Assembly (NCBI GenBank): GCA_905221615.1
Contig: CAJNDT010005913.1
Location: 2,542,001-2,606,000 of the forward strand
Length of the DNA stretch: 64,000 nt
Direction of reading: 5' to 3'
Source: Symbiodinium sp. CCMP2592
Taxonomy: Eukaryota; Sar; Dinophyceae; Suessiales; Symbiodiniaceae
Shown here: one piece after another, positions 52,581 through 61,583 of the stretch
Position numbering within the stretch: the stretch's first letter is position 1
How the letters are laid out: the number at the start of each line of letters is the position of its first letter
Notes under the pieces: model-generated
The model's database searches: none
Seen by the model: only the letters and a program-made list of their open reading frames with translations
Told to the model about the DNA's origin: nothing
Position numbers and translations under genes: made by a program

Positions 52581-53350
52581 AACAATTGGGTGTGGTCGAG
52601 CAGATTGATCGGATCGGGTCGGCCGTGGATTCGCTGTCGGCGGATTTTGATGAGGTGTGCCTCGAGGATCTGGATCGCGCGACTCGGGCACGGATGTTCG
52701 CGCATGAGGTGAACAATCTGGTGGTGGGGATCTCGGGGCGCGCGGAACGCGCGATGCGGTCGGGGGATGCGGCGATGACTCGGCAGGCGCTGGAGTTGGC
52801 CGTGGATCTTGGGGCGCAGGTGCGCGGGTTGTGTGGGGTGTTTATGGATGGGGTGGTGGGGGAGTCGTATGAGTACGTAGTGCGATCACAAGTTATTGAT
52901 ATACATGAGTTTGCGATTCTTTCGGCGTGTGAATATTTGGGTATTGATTGGGTTGATTGGGTGGTGGAGCTCGATGAGGGGTTGGGGGATGAGTTTGGTG
53001 TGCCGATGGGGGCGGGGGTGTTTGGGCAGGTGCTTTTGAATCTGTATCGCAACGCGCTGGCGGGGATCGCTCGCGGCTCGGCTCAGGGGGGGGAGTGCTC
53101 GGGGACGATCCGGCTGCGCGTGATGCGGCTTAATGGTGGGGATGATGGGGCGGGTGATGGGAGCGGGGGGGTTGTTGTGCGGGTGGAGGATTCTGGGGTT
53201 GGGTTTGGTGGTGGGGGGTCAGTTCATGGCGGCGGGCACGGGCTTGGGCTGCGTGTGTGCCGAGCGCTGTGCGGGGGGTATGGCGGGCGCGTTGAGGTGG
53301 GGGAGTCGGCGATGCTTGGGGGCGGGCGCGTTGATGTTGTGTTTGATTGA
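52463..53350 (+). CDS. Soluble histidine-kinase-like protein without sensor domain
   Basis: The 295-residue protein has a HisKA-type box FAHEVNNLV (His81), an N-box LLNLYRNALAGI, a G1-box VEDSGVGFGG and a G2-box GHGLGLRVCRALCGGYGG, so the phospho-acceptor and ATP-binding parts of a sensor kinase are present. There is no transmembrane or sensor domain. Spacing between boxes is short and several loops are glycine-rich. The start is uncertain: the ATG at 52463 places parS site 3 inside the frame (encoding FHVEQ), while a start near 52590 would exclude it. No response regulator is adjacent. It may partner a remote regulator. Confidence 0.72.
   Translation: MPRDEFSSDSSQPRRSDSGRQDPHGSRHESGAAAQLFHVEQLGVVEQIDRIGSAVDSLSADFDEVCLEDLDRATRARMFAHEVNNLVVGISGRAERAMRSGDAAMTRQALELAVDLGAQVRGLCGVFMDGVVGESYEYVVRSQVIDIHEFAILSACEYLGIDWVDWVVELDEGLGDEFGVPMGAGVFGQVLLNLYRNALAGIARGSAQGGECSGTIRLRVMRLNGGDDGAGDGSGGVVVRVEDSGVGFGGGGSVHGGGHGLGLRVCRALCGGYGGRVEVGESAMLGGGRVDVVFD
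52569..52584. other. parS site 3
   Basis: The same perfect 16-base palindrome, here extended to a 24-base palindrome (52565-52588). It lies in the 5' part of the histidine-kinase-like frame, 306 bases beyond site 2. Confidence 0.94.
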
Positions 53351-53416
53351 GAAGTAGATTGGGTGATTGGGATTGGGCGTGTGTGATATTCGCTGTGCTT
53401 GTTTTGGTGCGCGGAT

Positions 53417-53455
53417 GCGGGGGAGGTTTCCCCCGCACCCCCTCTTGAAGAGTTT
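53417..53455. repeat. Intergenic repeat copy A, with hairpin
   Basis: GCGGGGGA / TCCCCCGC (53417-53424 and 53429-53436) form an 8-base-pair stem. Bases 53426-53454 are repeated exactly at 54516-54544 and end in CTCTTGAAGAG, a small palindrome. It lies downstream of the histidine-kinase-like gene and may also act as a terminator structure. Confidence 0.75.
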
Positions 53456-53525
53456 GTTCTAGAGTGGGTTTTGGTTTGGTCCTACTTTTTGATGCGGGTT
53501 CATGAGTGGTGGTAGAAGGCCCCCT

Positions 53526-53570
53526 CCGTCGCCGAGGACGGCGACACCTCCCCCGGAAGCCCGGGGGAGG
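53526..53570. repeat. REP-like double hairpin
   Basis: Two neighbouring hairpins: GTCGCC / GGCGAC (53528-53533, 53540-53545), and a 10-base-pair stem CCTCCCCCGG / CCGGGGGAGG (53547-53556, 53561-53570) with a 4-base AAGC loop. It sits beyond the 3' end of the minus-strand gene at 53600. The shape is that of dispersed intergenic palindromic elements. Confidence 0.7.
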
Positions 53571-53599
53571 AGAGTGAAGTCAATGACGACATCGACAGG

Positions 53600-54451
53600 T
53601 TACTCAGATGTGGTTGTTGGTTTCTGTCTGCTTTCACTGGTGGCTGGTTCTTTGGGGAGGTTGCGGAAGTGTTTGTTGAAGACTTTAAGCAATCGGGGTG
53701 TGAGTGTGTAGGCGATGAGGGTGGTGAGTATGCCGAAGGCTGAGGTGGACCAAGCGATGGGTGTGGCGGCGGTTTGCATCGCGGCGTCTTGTGGGCTGGG
53801 GAAGTAGTAGAAACCGACATTGAAACTCAGCGCGACGGATGTGAACAGGGCTGTGAGGGCGAGGATAGAAACGAAGACGATGATCTTAGTTGCTGGGTGC
53901 GATTTGTAGAGGAGTGCGTAAAGAAGTAGTGCGGCTGCTGGGGAGATGAGGAGGAACCAGAGCCAATCGGTGAAGACGATCCAGTCGAGGTGTTGTGCTG
54001 GGCTGTAGGTTTCTTGTGTGCGCTGACGGCCTACTTGTTCCCACCAATCTGTGTTGAGTTCGTATCTTGGGTTGAATTGATTGTTTCGTCTTGAGACATG
54101 GTATTTGCTGTCGGATTGGGCTTGGAGTTTGGCGATGTGTTTGGCGAGTGGGCGGACGGTTGCGTAGGCGGTGGATTGTGCCATGGATGCGTAGGCGACT
54201 GGTGCGGCGAGTATGGTGGTGAAGAGGAAGGTGATCCAGAGCGTGAGCATGAGGGCGTACTTGAGTTTTCGGTAGCGCCATGGTTGTGCGGTGATTCCGG
54301 CGGGTTGTTGCTGGCCGCATTCGGGGCAGCGGGTGGCGATGAGGTGGTAGTCGGGGATGTAGGTGGTGGGCTGGTCGGTGAGCTCGTATTGGCAGATGAC
54401 GCAGTGGGTGATGCGTTGTTGTGGGTTTGATTCGGGCGGGGGTGGGGGCAT
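53600..54451 (-). CDS. Zinc-ribbon membrane protein, unknown
   Basis: The 283-residue protein begins with a proline-rich start, then a zinc-ribbon-like pair CVICQYELTDQ ... TRCPECGQQQP. Four hydrophobic helices follow (ALMLTLWITFLFTTILAAPVAY; WLWFLLISPAAALLLYALL; IIVFVSILALTALFTSVALSF; TPIAWSTSAFGILTTLIAYTL). This ribbon-plus-helices plan is frequent in planctomycete genomes and has no assigned role. The ATG at 54451 is preferred because the 124 residues upstream in the frame are low-complexity and antisense to, or overlapping, the next gene. The gene is minus-strand but its top strand is G-rich, as everywhere right of the origin. Confidence 0.62.
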   Translation of the reverse strand: MPPPPPESNPQQRITHCVICQYELTDQPTTYIPDYHLIATRCPECGQQQPAGITAQPWRYRKLKYALMLTLWITFLFTTILAAPVAYASMAQSTAYATVRPLAKHIAKLQAQSDSKYHVSRRNNQFNPRYELNTDWWEQVGRQRTQETYSPAQHLDWIVFTDWLWFLLISPAAALLLYALLYKSHPATKIIVFVSILALTALFTSVALSFNVGFYYFPSPQDAAMQTAATPIAWSTSAFGILTTLIAYTLTPRLLKVFNKHFRNLPKEPATSESRQKPTTTSE

Positions 54452-54515
54452 GTGGGAGTATGGTAGTTGGGATGAGTCGTTTGTGTTTGGAATGATGATG
54501 CGGGGTACCCCCCAA

Positions 54516-54545
54516 GTTTCCCCCGCACCCCCTCTTGAAGAGTTG
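54516..54545. repeat. Intergenic repeat copy B
   Basis: Bases 54516-54544 are identical to 53426-53454 (29 of 29), starting GTTTCCCCCGCACCCCCTC. The two copies flank the zinc-ribbon gene in the same orientation, 1.09 kb apart. Confidence 0.8.
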
Positions 54546-54548
54546 TGA

Positions 54549-56168
54549 TTAGGGGAGGTCTTCTTCGGGAGTGGGGAGTGGTTCTGGTTCGTCTTGCGGT
54601 GTTGGAAAGAACACCCAGTCGCCTGTGATAGAGTTGGGGTCTTCGTTGAGCTTTGCTTTTGCTTCTTCGGGGGACATGAGTTCCGCGATTTGGTATTTGC
54701 GGATGAGCAGTTGTGGTTGGCCGTATTCGGAGATGTCGTCGTAGTACCAGCGTGGTTCGCCTTGGTTGTCGATTCGGTCGTCTCCCACTGAGTAGATGAT
54801 GGGTCCCGTGTCTTTGAGTACATATCCGAGTGGTTGCATTGAGATGATGTCTACTGGGTCGATTGTGAGGAGGTCGTTGTCGATTTCGTTGATTGAATCG
54901 GGGAATGCGCCGTGACGGAGTTTGTGTCGATGCGCGGCGATGGTGAGTTGTAGTGCGAGTGATGTTTGGATAAGCATGCGGTGTCTGGATGCTGCTTTGC
55001 CGATTGCGGGGATGAAGATTCTGAGTACTGTTGCGATGCGGATATCGAGCGTTTTGAGTTGTTGCTCAATGAACTCGTCGGGGTCGGTCGCGGCGAGGCT
55101 TGTGTCGCTGGGCCAGAGTCCAGAGATGTTTTCGAGTGGTTTGAGGATGGAGTTGTGAACCCACAGCGATCGCTGGAATGGGACAGAGAGCTTTGTATCT
55201 GGCACGCTTGTGGGAACTACTCCGGGTGAGCCGAACATTGACATTTTCTGATATGAAAGCTGTCCGTTCTCGTCGGCCAGTCTTCTGAGTGAGTCGTGGC
55301 CAATGAGTGCTTCGGCTTCCCATGTGTGTCTGTCTGCGGACTTGTCTCCGATCAGGTCTGAGAGTTGTTTGAGGTGCTTATCGGTTAGTTGCTCTGCGTG
55401 ATACTCGAGAGCCCAGAAGATGGTGTCGTACGCTCTTGAGGTGAGCGCTGATTGAACGAGTTGTGTGATGAGTACAGGGAACTCGTTTTGAAGATCAACT
55501 GAGCACAAAGCTGCGGAGATTTGTTGAACGAATTCGTCGGTGTTCCCGAGTTCGAGTTGGTACATGGCAGATGAGTTGATTAGGTTTGATGCTCTGCGAT
55601 GTGCGTCGAGACTTGGTAAGAGGATATTGAGAAGTTCTGGATTCTGGTCTGGGTTTGGGTTCCAGTAATCGTCTTGAAAGCCGTGTTTGAGCATGGCGGC
55701 GTGTGTGTGCTCGTCGGTTGAAGTATGCAGGTAGCATCCGAGGTGTGGTTTGTTGAATGCGGTGAGGATCTGTTCGATCGCTGATTGTGTTTCGGGCTGA
55801 TTGAGATACTGCACCATCGTGGCCCAGTTGGTTGGCTGGAGTGGTGATGATCCTGGGCCTTCGCTTTCGAGCATGTCTTTGTGGGCGTAATCGACGTCGA
55901 CGAGGATTGGCCAGGCTTTGTCTTCATCGGGGATGGTGCTGAGCCAGTTGTTGTAGCTGGTGGTGGGGTTCCATTGTTTGGAGCCGTCGGTGAGGGTGAT
56001 CCAGGGGGACCAGTTGTTGTGGGTGATCTTGGACCAGTCGGGGGTGAGGAGGGTTTGTTCTTGTGGGGTGAGGGGTTTGGTGTGGAAGTAGTTGAAGTAA
56101 GTCCACAACGCGGCGGTGGTAACGAAGACAATAAGTACAGCAGCTGTGATGAGGAGGGGTTTCTTCAT
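54549..56168 (-). CDS. Membrane-anchored protein with planctomycete YSVGDDRxDN C-terminal motif, unknown
   Basis: The 539-residue protein has an N-terminal anchor (LLITAAVLIVFVTTAALWTYF), then a long helical region without recognisable enzyme motifs. Near the end it carries HGAFPDSINEIDNDLLTIDPVD ... LGYVLKDTGPIIYSVGDDRIDNQGE. That closing pattern (a YP-like start, a DP turn and YSVG-DDGG) is shared by many planctomycete envelope proteins related in layout to pseudopilin tails. It ends with a Pro/Glu tail. It probably projects outside the cytoplasmic membrane; function unknown. Confidence 0.65.
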   Translation of the reverse strand: MKKPLLITAAVLIVFVTTAALWTYFNYFHTKPLTPQEQTLLTPDWSKITHNNWSPWITLTDGSKQWNPTTSYNNWLSTIPDEDKAWPILVDVDYAHKDMLESEGPGSSPLQPTNWATMVQYLNQPETQSAIEQILTAFNKPHLGCYLHTSTDEHTHAAMLKHGFQDDYWNPNPDQNPELLNILLPSLDAHRRASNLINSSAMYQLELGNTDEFVQQISAALCSVDLQNEFPVLITQLVQSALTSRAYDTIFWALEYHAEQLTDKHLKQLSDLIGDKSADRHTWEAEALIGHDSLRRLADENGQLSYQKMSMFGSPGVVPTSVPDTKLSVPFQRSLWVHNSILKPLENISGLWPSDTSLAATDPDEFIEQQLKTLDIRIATVLRIFIPAIGKAASRHRMLIQTSLALQLTIAAHRHKLRHGAFPDSINEIDNDLLTIDPVDIISMQPLGYVLKDTGPIIYSVGDDRIDNQGEPRWYYDDISEYGQPQLLIRKYQIAELMSPEEAKAKLNEDPNSITGDWVFFPTPQDEPEPLPTPEEDLP

Positions 56169-56391
56169 TGGGGGATACTACGGATGTGCTTGTGTGTGTG
56201 CGGCAATTTTTGCTTGTGTTGGATTTGGGGGTTTCAGGGGAAACCCGAAATTGAGACGACTTTGGGGCTGGCGCTACAGAACTGTGTGATTCGTATCGAT
56301 GTGTCGGTTCTCTAGCCGCTTCTTTGTGCGGCGCTCGTCGGCGGGGTCGGCGGGTACATTCTGTGGCTCACTTGAACTGGAGTGATCAGCG

Positions 56392-58389
56392 ATGAACTTG
56401 ACGATTCGGATGAAATTGGCGATGGGCTTTGGGTTCATCATTGTGATGTTGATAATGCTTGTCGGTGTTGTGCGCTTTAAGACGCAGGCGTCGGATGGGC
56501 TTTTGCAGTCTTCATCTGAGGCGGTTGAGTTGAGCTTGTCATTGCAGGGCGAGATTCATCACGCGTTGTCGATGCACCGTGGGTACATGATTCTGGGTCT
56601 TGAGGCGCTTGCTGATGAGCGTTTGGAGGCGTGGGATCTGATCGATGGGTACATGCGTGACATGGATGCGCTGGCGGCGGGCTGGGATGATCCTGAGCTT
56701 GTTGGTCAGTATGATCGATTCAAGACAGTGATGGCGGACTTCCGTGTTGCTCAGCAGCAGATCGCGGAGGTGAGCTGGACTGATGGTGATCTTCCTGCGA
56801 ATGTGCAGTACTTTGATGTTGCTGAGCCGTTTGGCGATGAGATGGTTGCTCGTTTGCAGGCGATCCTTGATGAGGAAGAGTCACAGGCTGCGAGCGCTGA
56901 GCGCAAGCTGCTTGTTCGTCGCGTGACTGAGGCTGAGGGGCACTTGCTCAAGAGCCGAAACGCGATCTCTGCGTACCTTGGTTCAGGCAAGGAAGAGCAT
57001 TTCGAGCGGATTGGTTCGTGCTTGACTGCGTGTCAGGCTTCGGTTGATCGTTTGATGACGATGACCGGTTTGTTCACTGCTTCGCAGCAGGCGAACTTCG
57101 ATGCGTACATCTCGGCTCGCGAGACTTTCATTGCTGAGGCGAAGGAAGCGGTAGCGATTCGCAGCGGCGATGAGTTCTGTGTTTCGGAGACGATCTGTCT
57201 GACGCAGGTGACTCCACTGGCGATTGAGGCGGTGGATCTTGCGAAGTTGATCGCTGAGCGTCAGTCTGAGTTTAAGGAAGAAGCGATTGCTCAGTTTGAG
57301 CAGGCGAGCGCCTCGATGCTGGCGACTGTGCAAGCGGTCGGCTTTGGTGCGATCGCGGCTTCGACACTGATCGCGTTCTTCTTGAGCAGCTCGATCACGA
57401 AGCGTCTGAAGGCAGTGATGGAGTACGCGTCAAAGATCGCGGATCGTGATCTGAGCATGGATGCTCTTGAGATGAAGTCGGGTGACGAGATCGGTCAGCT
57501 TGCTGGCAAGGTCAATGAGATGAAGGATTCGCTCAAGTTTGTGATCGGTGATGTGATGAGCTCAACGCAGATGGTGGCGAGCTCATCGACGGAACTGGCG
57601 GCGAGTGCTGAGCAGATGGCAAGCGGTATCGAGATTCAGAATCAGCAGACTCAGCAGGTTGCTGCGGCTGTGGAAGAGATGTCGCAATCGGTCGCTGAGG
57701 TTGCTGCGAAGTCATCGGATGCAACGACTGCTTCGGAAGAATCACAGGCGCTCGCGGAAGAGGGCGGCCAGATTGTTCAGAACACGGTTGATGAGATGCA
57801 GGGTATCGCGACTGAGGTGCAGTCCAGCGCTGACACGATCAATGAGCTTGGTGCGAAATCCAAGACCATTGGCGAGATCATCTCGGTGATCAATGACATC
57901 GCGGAGCAGACGAACCTGCTCGCACTCAACGCGGCGATCGAAGCGGCTCGTGCTGGTGAGCACGGACGCGGGTTCGCGGTTGTTGCTGACGAGGTTCGAA
58001 AGCTTGCAGAGCGCACCACTGAAGCGACGGAAGAGGTTTCGGTCTCGATCCGTGGTATTCAGGGTGAGACCAGCACGGCGGTTGAGCTGATTGAGAACGG
58101 CTCGAAGCGTGTCGGTCGCGGTGTTGAGCTGGCATCGAGTGCGGGTCAGGCGCTGCAGAGCATTGTCTCTGGTTCGCAGGGCGTGCAGCAGATGGTTCGC
58201 GATATCGCGGCGGCTGCTGGAGAGCAGACGGCGGCGGCGGATGAGATCGCTCGCGCGGTAGAGGGGATCAACTCGGTCACCAATCAGTCCGCAGAGAGCG
58301 CCTCGCAGTCTTCGGCGGCGGCGTCTGATCTGGCGAAGCAGGCGGAGCAGCTGCAGGAGCTGGTCTCACGCTTTAAGCTCGAAGCGTGA
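56392..58389 (+). CDS. Methyl-accepting chemotaxis protein
   Basis: The 665-residue chemoreceptor has an N-terminal helix ([23 protein letters not shown]) and a periplasmic all-helical sensor of about 280 residues ([20 protein letters not shown]). A second helix follows ([20 protein letters not shown]), then a HAMP domain ([21 protein letters not shown]) and a signalling domain. Its hairpin tip, [45 protein letters not shown], lies near residues 490-540. It should control CheA through CheW. The ligand is unknown, and no che genes are nearby. A terminator follows 30 bases after its stop. Confidence 0.95.
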   Translation: MNLTIRMKLAMGFGFIIVMLIMLVGVVRFKTQASDGLLQSSSEAVELSLSLQGEIHHALSMHRGYMILGLEALADERLEAWDLIDGYMRDMDALAAGWDDPELVGQYDRFKTVMADFRVAQQQIAEVSWTDGDLPANVQYFDVAEPFGDEMVARLQAILDEEESQAASAERKLLVRRVTEAEGHLLKSRNAISAYLGSGKEEHFERIGSCLTACQASVDRLMTMTGLFTASQQANFDAYISARETFIAEAKEAVAIRSGDEFCVSETICLTQVTPLAIEAVDLAKLIAERQSEFKEEAIAQFEQASASMLATVQAVGFGAIAASTLIAFFLSSSITKRLKAVMEYASKIADRDLSMDALEMKSGDEIGQLAGKVNEMKDSLKFVIGDVMSSTQMVASSSTELAASAEQMASGIEIQNQQTQQVAAAVEEMSQSVAEVAAKSSDATTASEESQALAEEGGQIVQNTVDEMQGIATEVQSSADTINELGAKSKTIGEIISVINDIAEQTNLLALNAAIEAARAGEHGRGFAVVADEVRKLAERTTEATEEVSVSIRGIQGETSTAVELIENGSKRVGRGVELASSAGQALQSIVSGSQGVQQMVRDIAAAAGEQTAAADEIARAVEGINSVTNQSAESASQSSAAASDLAKQAEQLQELVSRFKLEA

Positions 58390-58419
58390 TCTGCTGATTG
58401 AATCTGTTTGTAAGATTAT

Positions 58420-58450
58420 GAACCCTCGTCTTGGACGGGGGTTCTTTTCT
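58420..58450 (+). terminator. Rho-independent terminator of the chemoreceptor gene
   Basis: An 11-base-pair stem (one G-T pair, GAACCC / GGGTTC ends) with a TTG loop, followed by TTTTCT. Confidence 0.85.
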
Positions 58451-58488
58451 ATTTTGAATGTTGTGTTGGGATCGGGTACAAATGGTGG

Positions 58489-59670
58489 ATGGTTCATGGT
58501 CGGATGGGAGATCGAGGGGCGGGGCGGGCTGCAGGCAGGGGGGCTGGTAGAGGTTTATATAGGGCTGCGTATCGGGCGTGGTGGTGCGTTGGGGTGTGTG
58601 CTTTGGGGGTGTGGTTGGGGATGGGGTTTGAAGTTGAACTGATGGTGTGGTTCGCGGTGTCGTGTGGGTTGGTTGGGGTTGGGGTGCTGGCGGGTGGTTG
58701 GTGGCGCGGGGTGTGTTTGGTGCTGGGGCTTGGGTGTTTGATGGCGGGGTACGCGGCGGTGCGGACTGGGGTGGTTGCGGTGGATCGGGTGGATGTGCTT
58801 GTTGGGGTCGATGAGGGTGAGGCGGTGCTGGTTCGCGTGCGGGGTGTGGTTGTGGAGGGTGTTGAGTTTGGTGAGGGGCGGGTGGAGGAGTGGGAGCCGA
58901 TCATGTGGGCGGGGGTGCGGGGGCGGTGTGTTGTTGATGTGGATCGGGTATGGGATGGAGCGGATTGGGTGGATGCATCGGGGTTGGTGCGGGTGACGGT
59001 GGGTGGTGATGAGAGCGGATTGAATGTTGGCGATGTGGTGGAGATCGAGGGGGTGATGCGTGGGAATGGAGTGCGGCGGAATGTGGGGGATCGGGACTGG
59101 GCGCGGTGGGCGAACATGGAGGGGGTCGCGGGGCGCGTGTCGGTGATCGGCGGGGGGAGTGTTGAGGTGATTGGGCGTGATGGTGGGGTGGTGAGCTGGG
59201 TTCGTCGTGTGCGATCGTCATTGCGCGAGCGGGCGATGGTGGCGCTGGGGATGGATGAAGATGCTGACTCAGCGGGAAGGGCAGAGGGTGCGGGTTCGGT
59301 GGTGATGGGGGCGCTGCTGCTCGGGGAACGGGCGGCTGGTGGTGGGTATGAACGGGAGGTTGAGCGGGGGTTTGCGCGTGTTGGGGTGGGGCATGTGCTG
59401 GCGGTGTCGGGGTTTCATGTCGCGGTGCTGGCGGGGATGTGTGTGCTGCTGGTGCGTGTGGTTGGTTTGGAGCGGGTTTGGGGTGGTTGGTTTGGGATGC
59501 ATGTGGAGGGGTTGGTGGTGTGCGGGGCGTTGGTGTTGATGTGGGTATTGGTTCCGGTACGGGTGCCGATGGTGCGGGCGATGGTGTTGATTGGGGTGGT
59601 GATGGTGTCGCGGGGGTTGGGGAGAAGGTATGACACGATGGCGGTGCTCGGGTGGGGTGCGGCGGATTGA
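58489..59670 (+). pseudogene. comEC: comEC, 5' part: N-terminal and start of Competence domain, ends abruptly
   Basis: This 393-codon frame encodes the first part of a ComEC/Rec2 DNA-uptake channel: hydrophobic helices (GVCALGVWLGMGFEVELMVW), an OB-like region ending DRDWARWANMEGVAGRV, then the start of the Competence domain (GALLLGERAAG, VGHVLAVSGFHVAVLAG). It stops at GRRYDTMAVLGWGAAD, where intact proteins continue with several more helices. The MBL domain resumes immediately in another frame (next entry). The intervening 250 or so residues and the start of the MBL domain are absent, so this is an internal deletion with frame change, or an assembly error in very G-rich sequence. Confidence 0.75.
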
Positions 59671-60283
59671 TTCGGTGATTGTGTCGCATGACAATCTGGA
59701 TCACTTCAATGGATTGGTTGAGCTTGTGCGCGCGGGTGTTGGGTTTGAGCGGGTGTATGTTGGTGAGCACATGGATCAGGAGGGGAGCAGGGCGTGGAGG
59801 GTGGTGCGCGCGGAGCTTGAAGCGCATGGGGCTACGGTGGTGGTGATGGGGCGCGGGGATTCGTTTGTGTTTGGTGATGCGTTGGTGTCGTGTGTTGGTG
59901 GCGGTGAGCGTATGGAAGGGATGACCTCAAACGACACTTCGCTGGTGGTGCGGGTTGATGCTGGCGAAGGCGCGGTGTTGATGACGGGGGATATCGGGGC
60001 GCGGGGGGTTGCGGGTATTGATGATGAGGATCTTGAAGATGTGGTTGTGATGGAGCTTCCGCATCATGGTTCTGTTAGTGGTTCGGCTTCGGCGCTGCGG
60101 GCGTTTGTTGAGCGGGTGGATTCGAGCGTGGTGCTGCAGTCGACGGGACCTGAGCGGGTGGATGGGCGTTGGGGGGATTGGAAGACTGGGCGGGCGTGGT
60201 ATGCGAGCGCGGAGCGTGGGGGTGCTTGGGTGGAGATTGGGATTGATGGGGATGTGCGGAGCGGGTGGGTTGTTCGAGAATAA
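59630..60283 (+). pseudogene. comEC: comEC, 3' part: metallo-beta-lactamase domain without its start
   Basis: The 217-codon frame carries RRIDSVIVSHDNLDHFNGL (the SHxxxDHxxG site of ComEC MBL domains), TSNDTSLVVRV, VLMTGDIG and ELPHHGSVSGS. In an intact protein this domain begins 40-50 residues earlier with a VGQGDA-type strand, which is missing. It overlaps the upstream fragment by 41 bases in a different frame. Without the channel helices it is unlikely to work as ComEC. A terminator for the convergent gene lies just after the stop. Confidence 0.75.
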
Positions 60284-60289
60284 AAAAAA

Positions 60290-60310
60290 CGCCCCGATGT
60301 GATCGGGGCG
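60290..60310 (-). terminator. Rho-independent terminator of the AsmA-like gene
   Basis: A perfect 9-base-pair stem (CGCCCCGAT / ATCGGGGCG) with a 3-base loop; on the minus strand it is followed by eight T residues. Confidence 0.92.
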
Positions 60311-60334
60311 CTGATGAGTTGCGAGGTATGAGGA

Positions 60335-61342
60335 TTAGTCGTCTTCTTCTTTCTTTTTGTTTCCGAAGAGGTTTCCGATGCCTTTTTCGATTTCTTCTTT
60401 GGCTTCGTTCACGGCGTCGTCTGCTTTTTCGGTGAGGTCATCGGTGACATCCTTGAGGCCGTCGCCGACATCTTCGGGGAGGTCTTTGGTGAGATCGTCG
60501 ATGGCTTCGGCGGCGCCGTCGGTGAGTCCTTCGACGGCTTGTCCGGCGCCTTCGAGGACGTTGCCGATTTGGTCGCCGACGATTTCACCTGCGCTACCGA
60601 TTGCGGTGATGCCCATGTCTCCGAGTGAGGTGAGTCCGGAGAGGCCGTTGCCGAGTTCTCCGAGGATGTCTGTTGGTAGGATTCCGCCTCCGGCTTCGAC
60701 GGCGGCGGTAAGGACTGTTTTGATGACGAGGTTGGTGATCTCGGCGGCGGTCATGGGTTTGTCTTTGCCGATGTCTTTGAGTTCGATGGAGGGGATGTTG
60801 ATGGCGACATCACCTGTGAGGAGGGAGACTCCTGGCATGTTGGCGACGCGGATGTCGATGTCTTGGAGGGTGAGAGAGTCGATGGCGACTTTCTTACCGC
60901 CGGAGTTTTCTGGTGCGGCTTTGGTGTCGTTGGACTCGAATCGTTTGAGTGAGTTGAGGATGGTGTTGTAGTTGGAGGGGTCGTTGCCTTTGTCGAGGAT
61001 GACATCGATTCCCTGGAAGGTGACTTCGGGGATGGTGATGGTGTCTTGTGCGATGGATTCAGGGTTGATTTGTACGGAGGTGGCGTTGAGGAGGAGGAAG
61101 TGTTCGGTGTCGAATCCCTTTGGGTTGTCGATGCGGAGGCCGTTCATGGCGAAGGTGCCTTCGAAGACTCCGAGATCGACATTGTCGACGGTGGTGGTGG
61201 TTTGTGTTGCGTAGGTGCCTCCGCGTTCGATGGCGGCTTTGACAATGTTGTCGAGTTGTGACATCCCGAAGGCGAAGAGCGCGACGAAGGCGATGACGAC
61301 GAGGATGATCAGGACTGCGGCGATTTTGATAAAGGTTTTCAT
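60335..61342 (-). CDS. AsmA-like membrane-anchored protein
   Basis: The 335-residue protein starts with one hydrophobic helix (IAAVLIILVVIAFVALFAF), then VKAAIERGGTYATQTTTTVDNVDLGVFEGTFAMNGL, the strand-rich opening of AsmA/DUF748-type proteins thought to bridge the envelope. The second half is helical and acidic with repeating DxxDxL segments (LTKDLPEDVGDGLKDVTDDLTEKADDAVNEA), coiled-coil-like, ending in a KKKEEDD tail. GGAG precedes the ATG. It is monocistronic and divergent from the S41 protease. Function is inferred only from family resemblance. Confidence 0.65.
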   Translation of the reverse strand: MKTFIKIAAVLIILVVIAFVALFAFGMSQLDNIVKAAIERGGTYATQTTTTVDNVDLGVFEGTFAMNGLRIDNPKGFDTEHFLLLNATSVQINPESIAQDTITIPEVTFQGIDVILDKGNDPSNYNTILNSLKRFESNDTKAAPENSGGKKVAIDSLTLQDIDIRVANMPGVSLLTGDVAINIPSIELKDIGKDKPMTAAEITNLVIKTVLTAAVEAGGGILPTDILGELGNGLSGLTSLGDMGITAIGSAGEIVGDQIGNVLEGAGQAVEGLTDGAAEAIDDLTKDLPEDVGDGLKDVTDDLTEKADDAVNEAKEEIEKGIGNLFGNKKKEEDD

Positions 61343-61583
61343 GGTGGTGCTCCAGTTGAGTCGTGGACAGATAAATCGTAGGGGTGCGGGCGAGGGGAGG
61401 TGGTGAGGGGTGTGAAACTGAGAATGGTACTGTCATAAGTATACTTTGTAGGGTGAGGCGGTTGTTGTATATACATGATGTGGGTTTGTGATCAGAGGTG
61501 TGCGTTTGAAACGGTTGAGGGGGTGGTGTCAAACACGATCATGGTATAGTGAGTGAGCGAAGAAGTATGATGAGGTTTTTCAC

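Noticed and set aside
54452-54823. N-terminal extension of the zinc-ribbon protein by 124 codons
   Set aside because: Low-complexity residues overlapping another gene and one copy of the intergenic repeat; homology-like features begin only at 54451.
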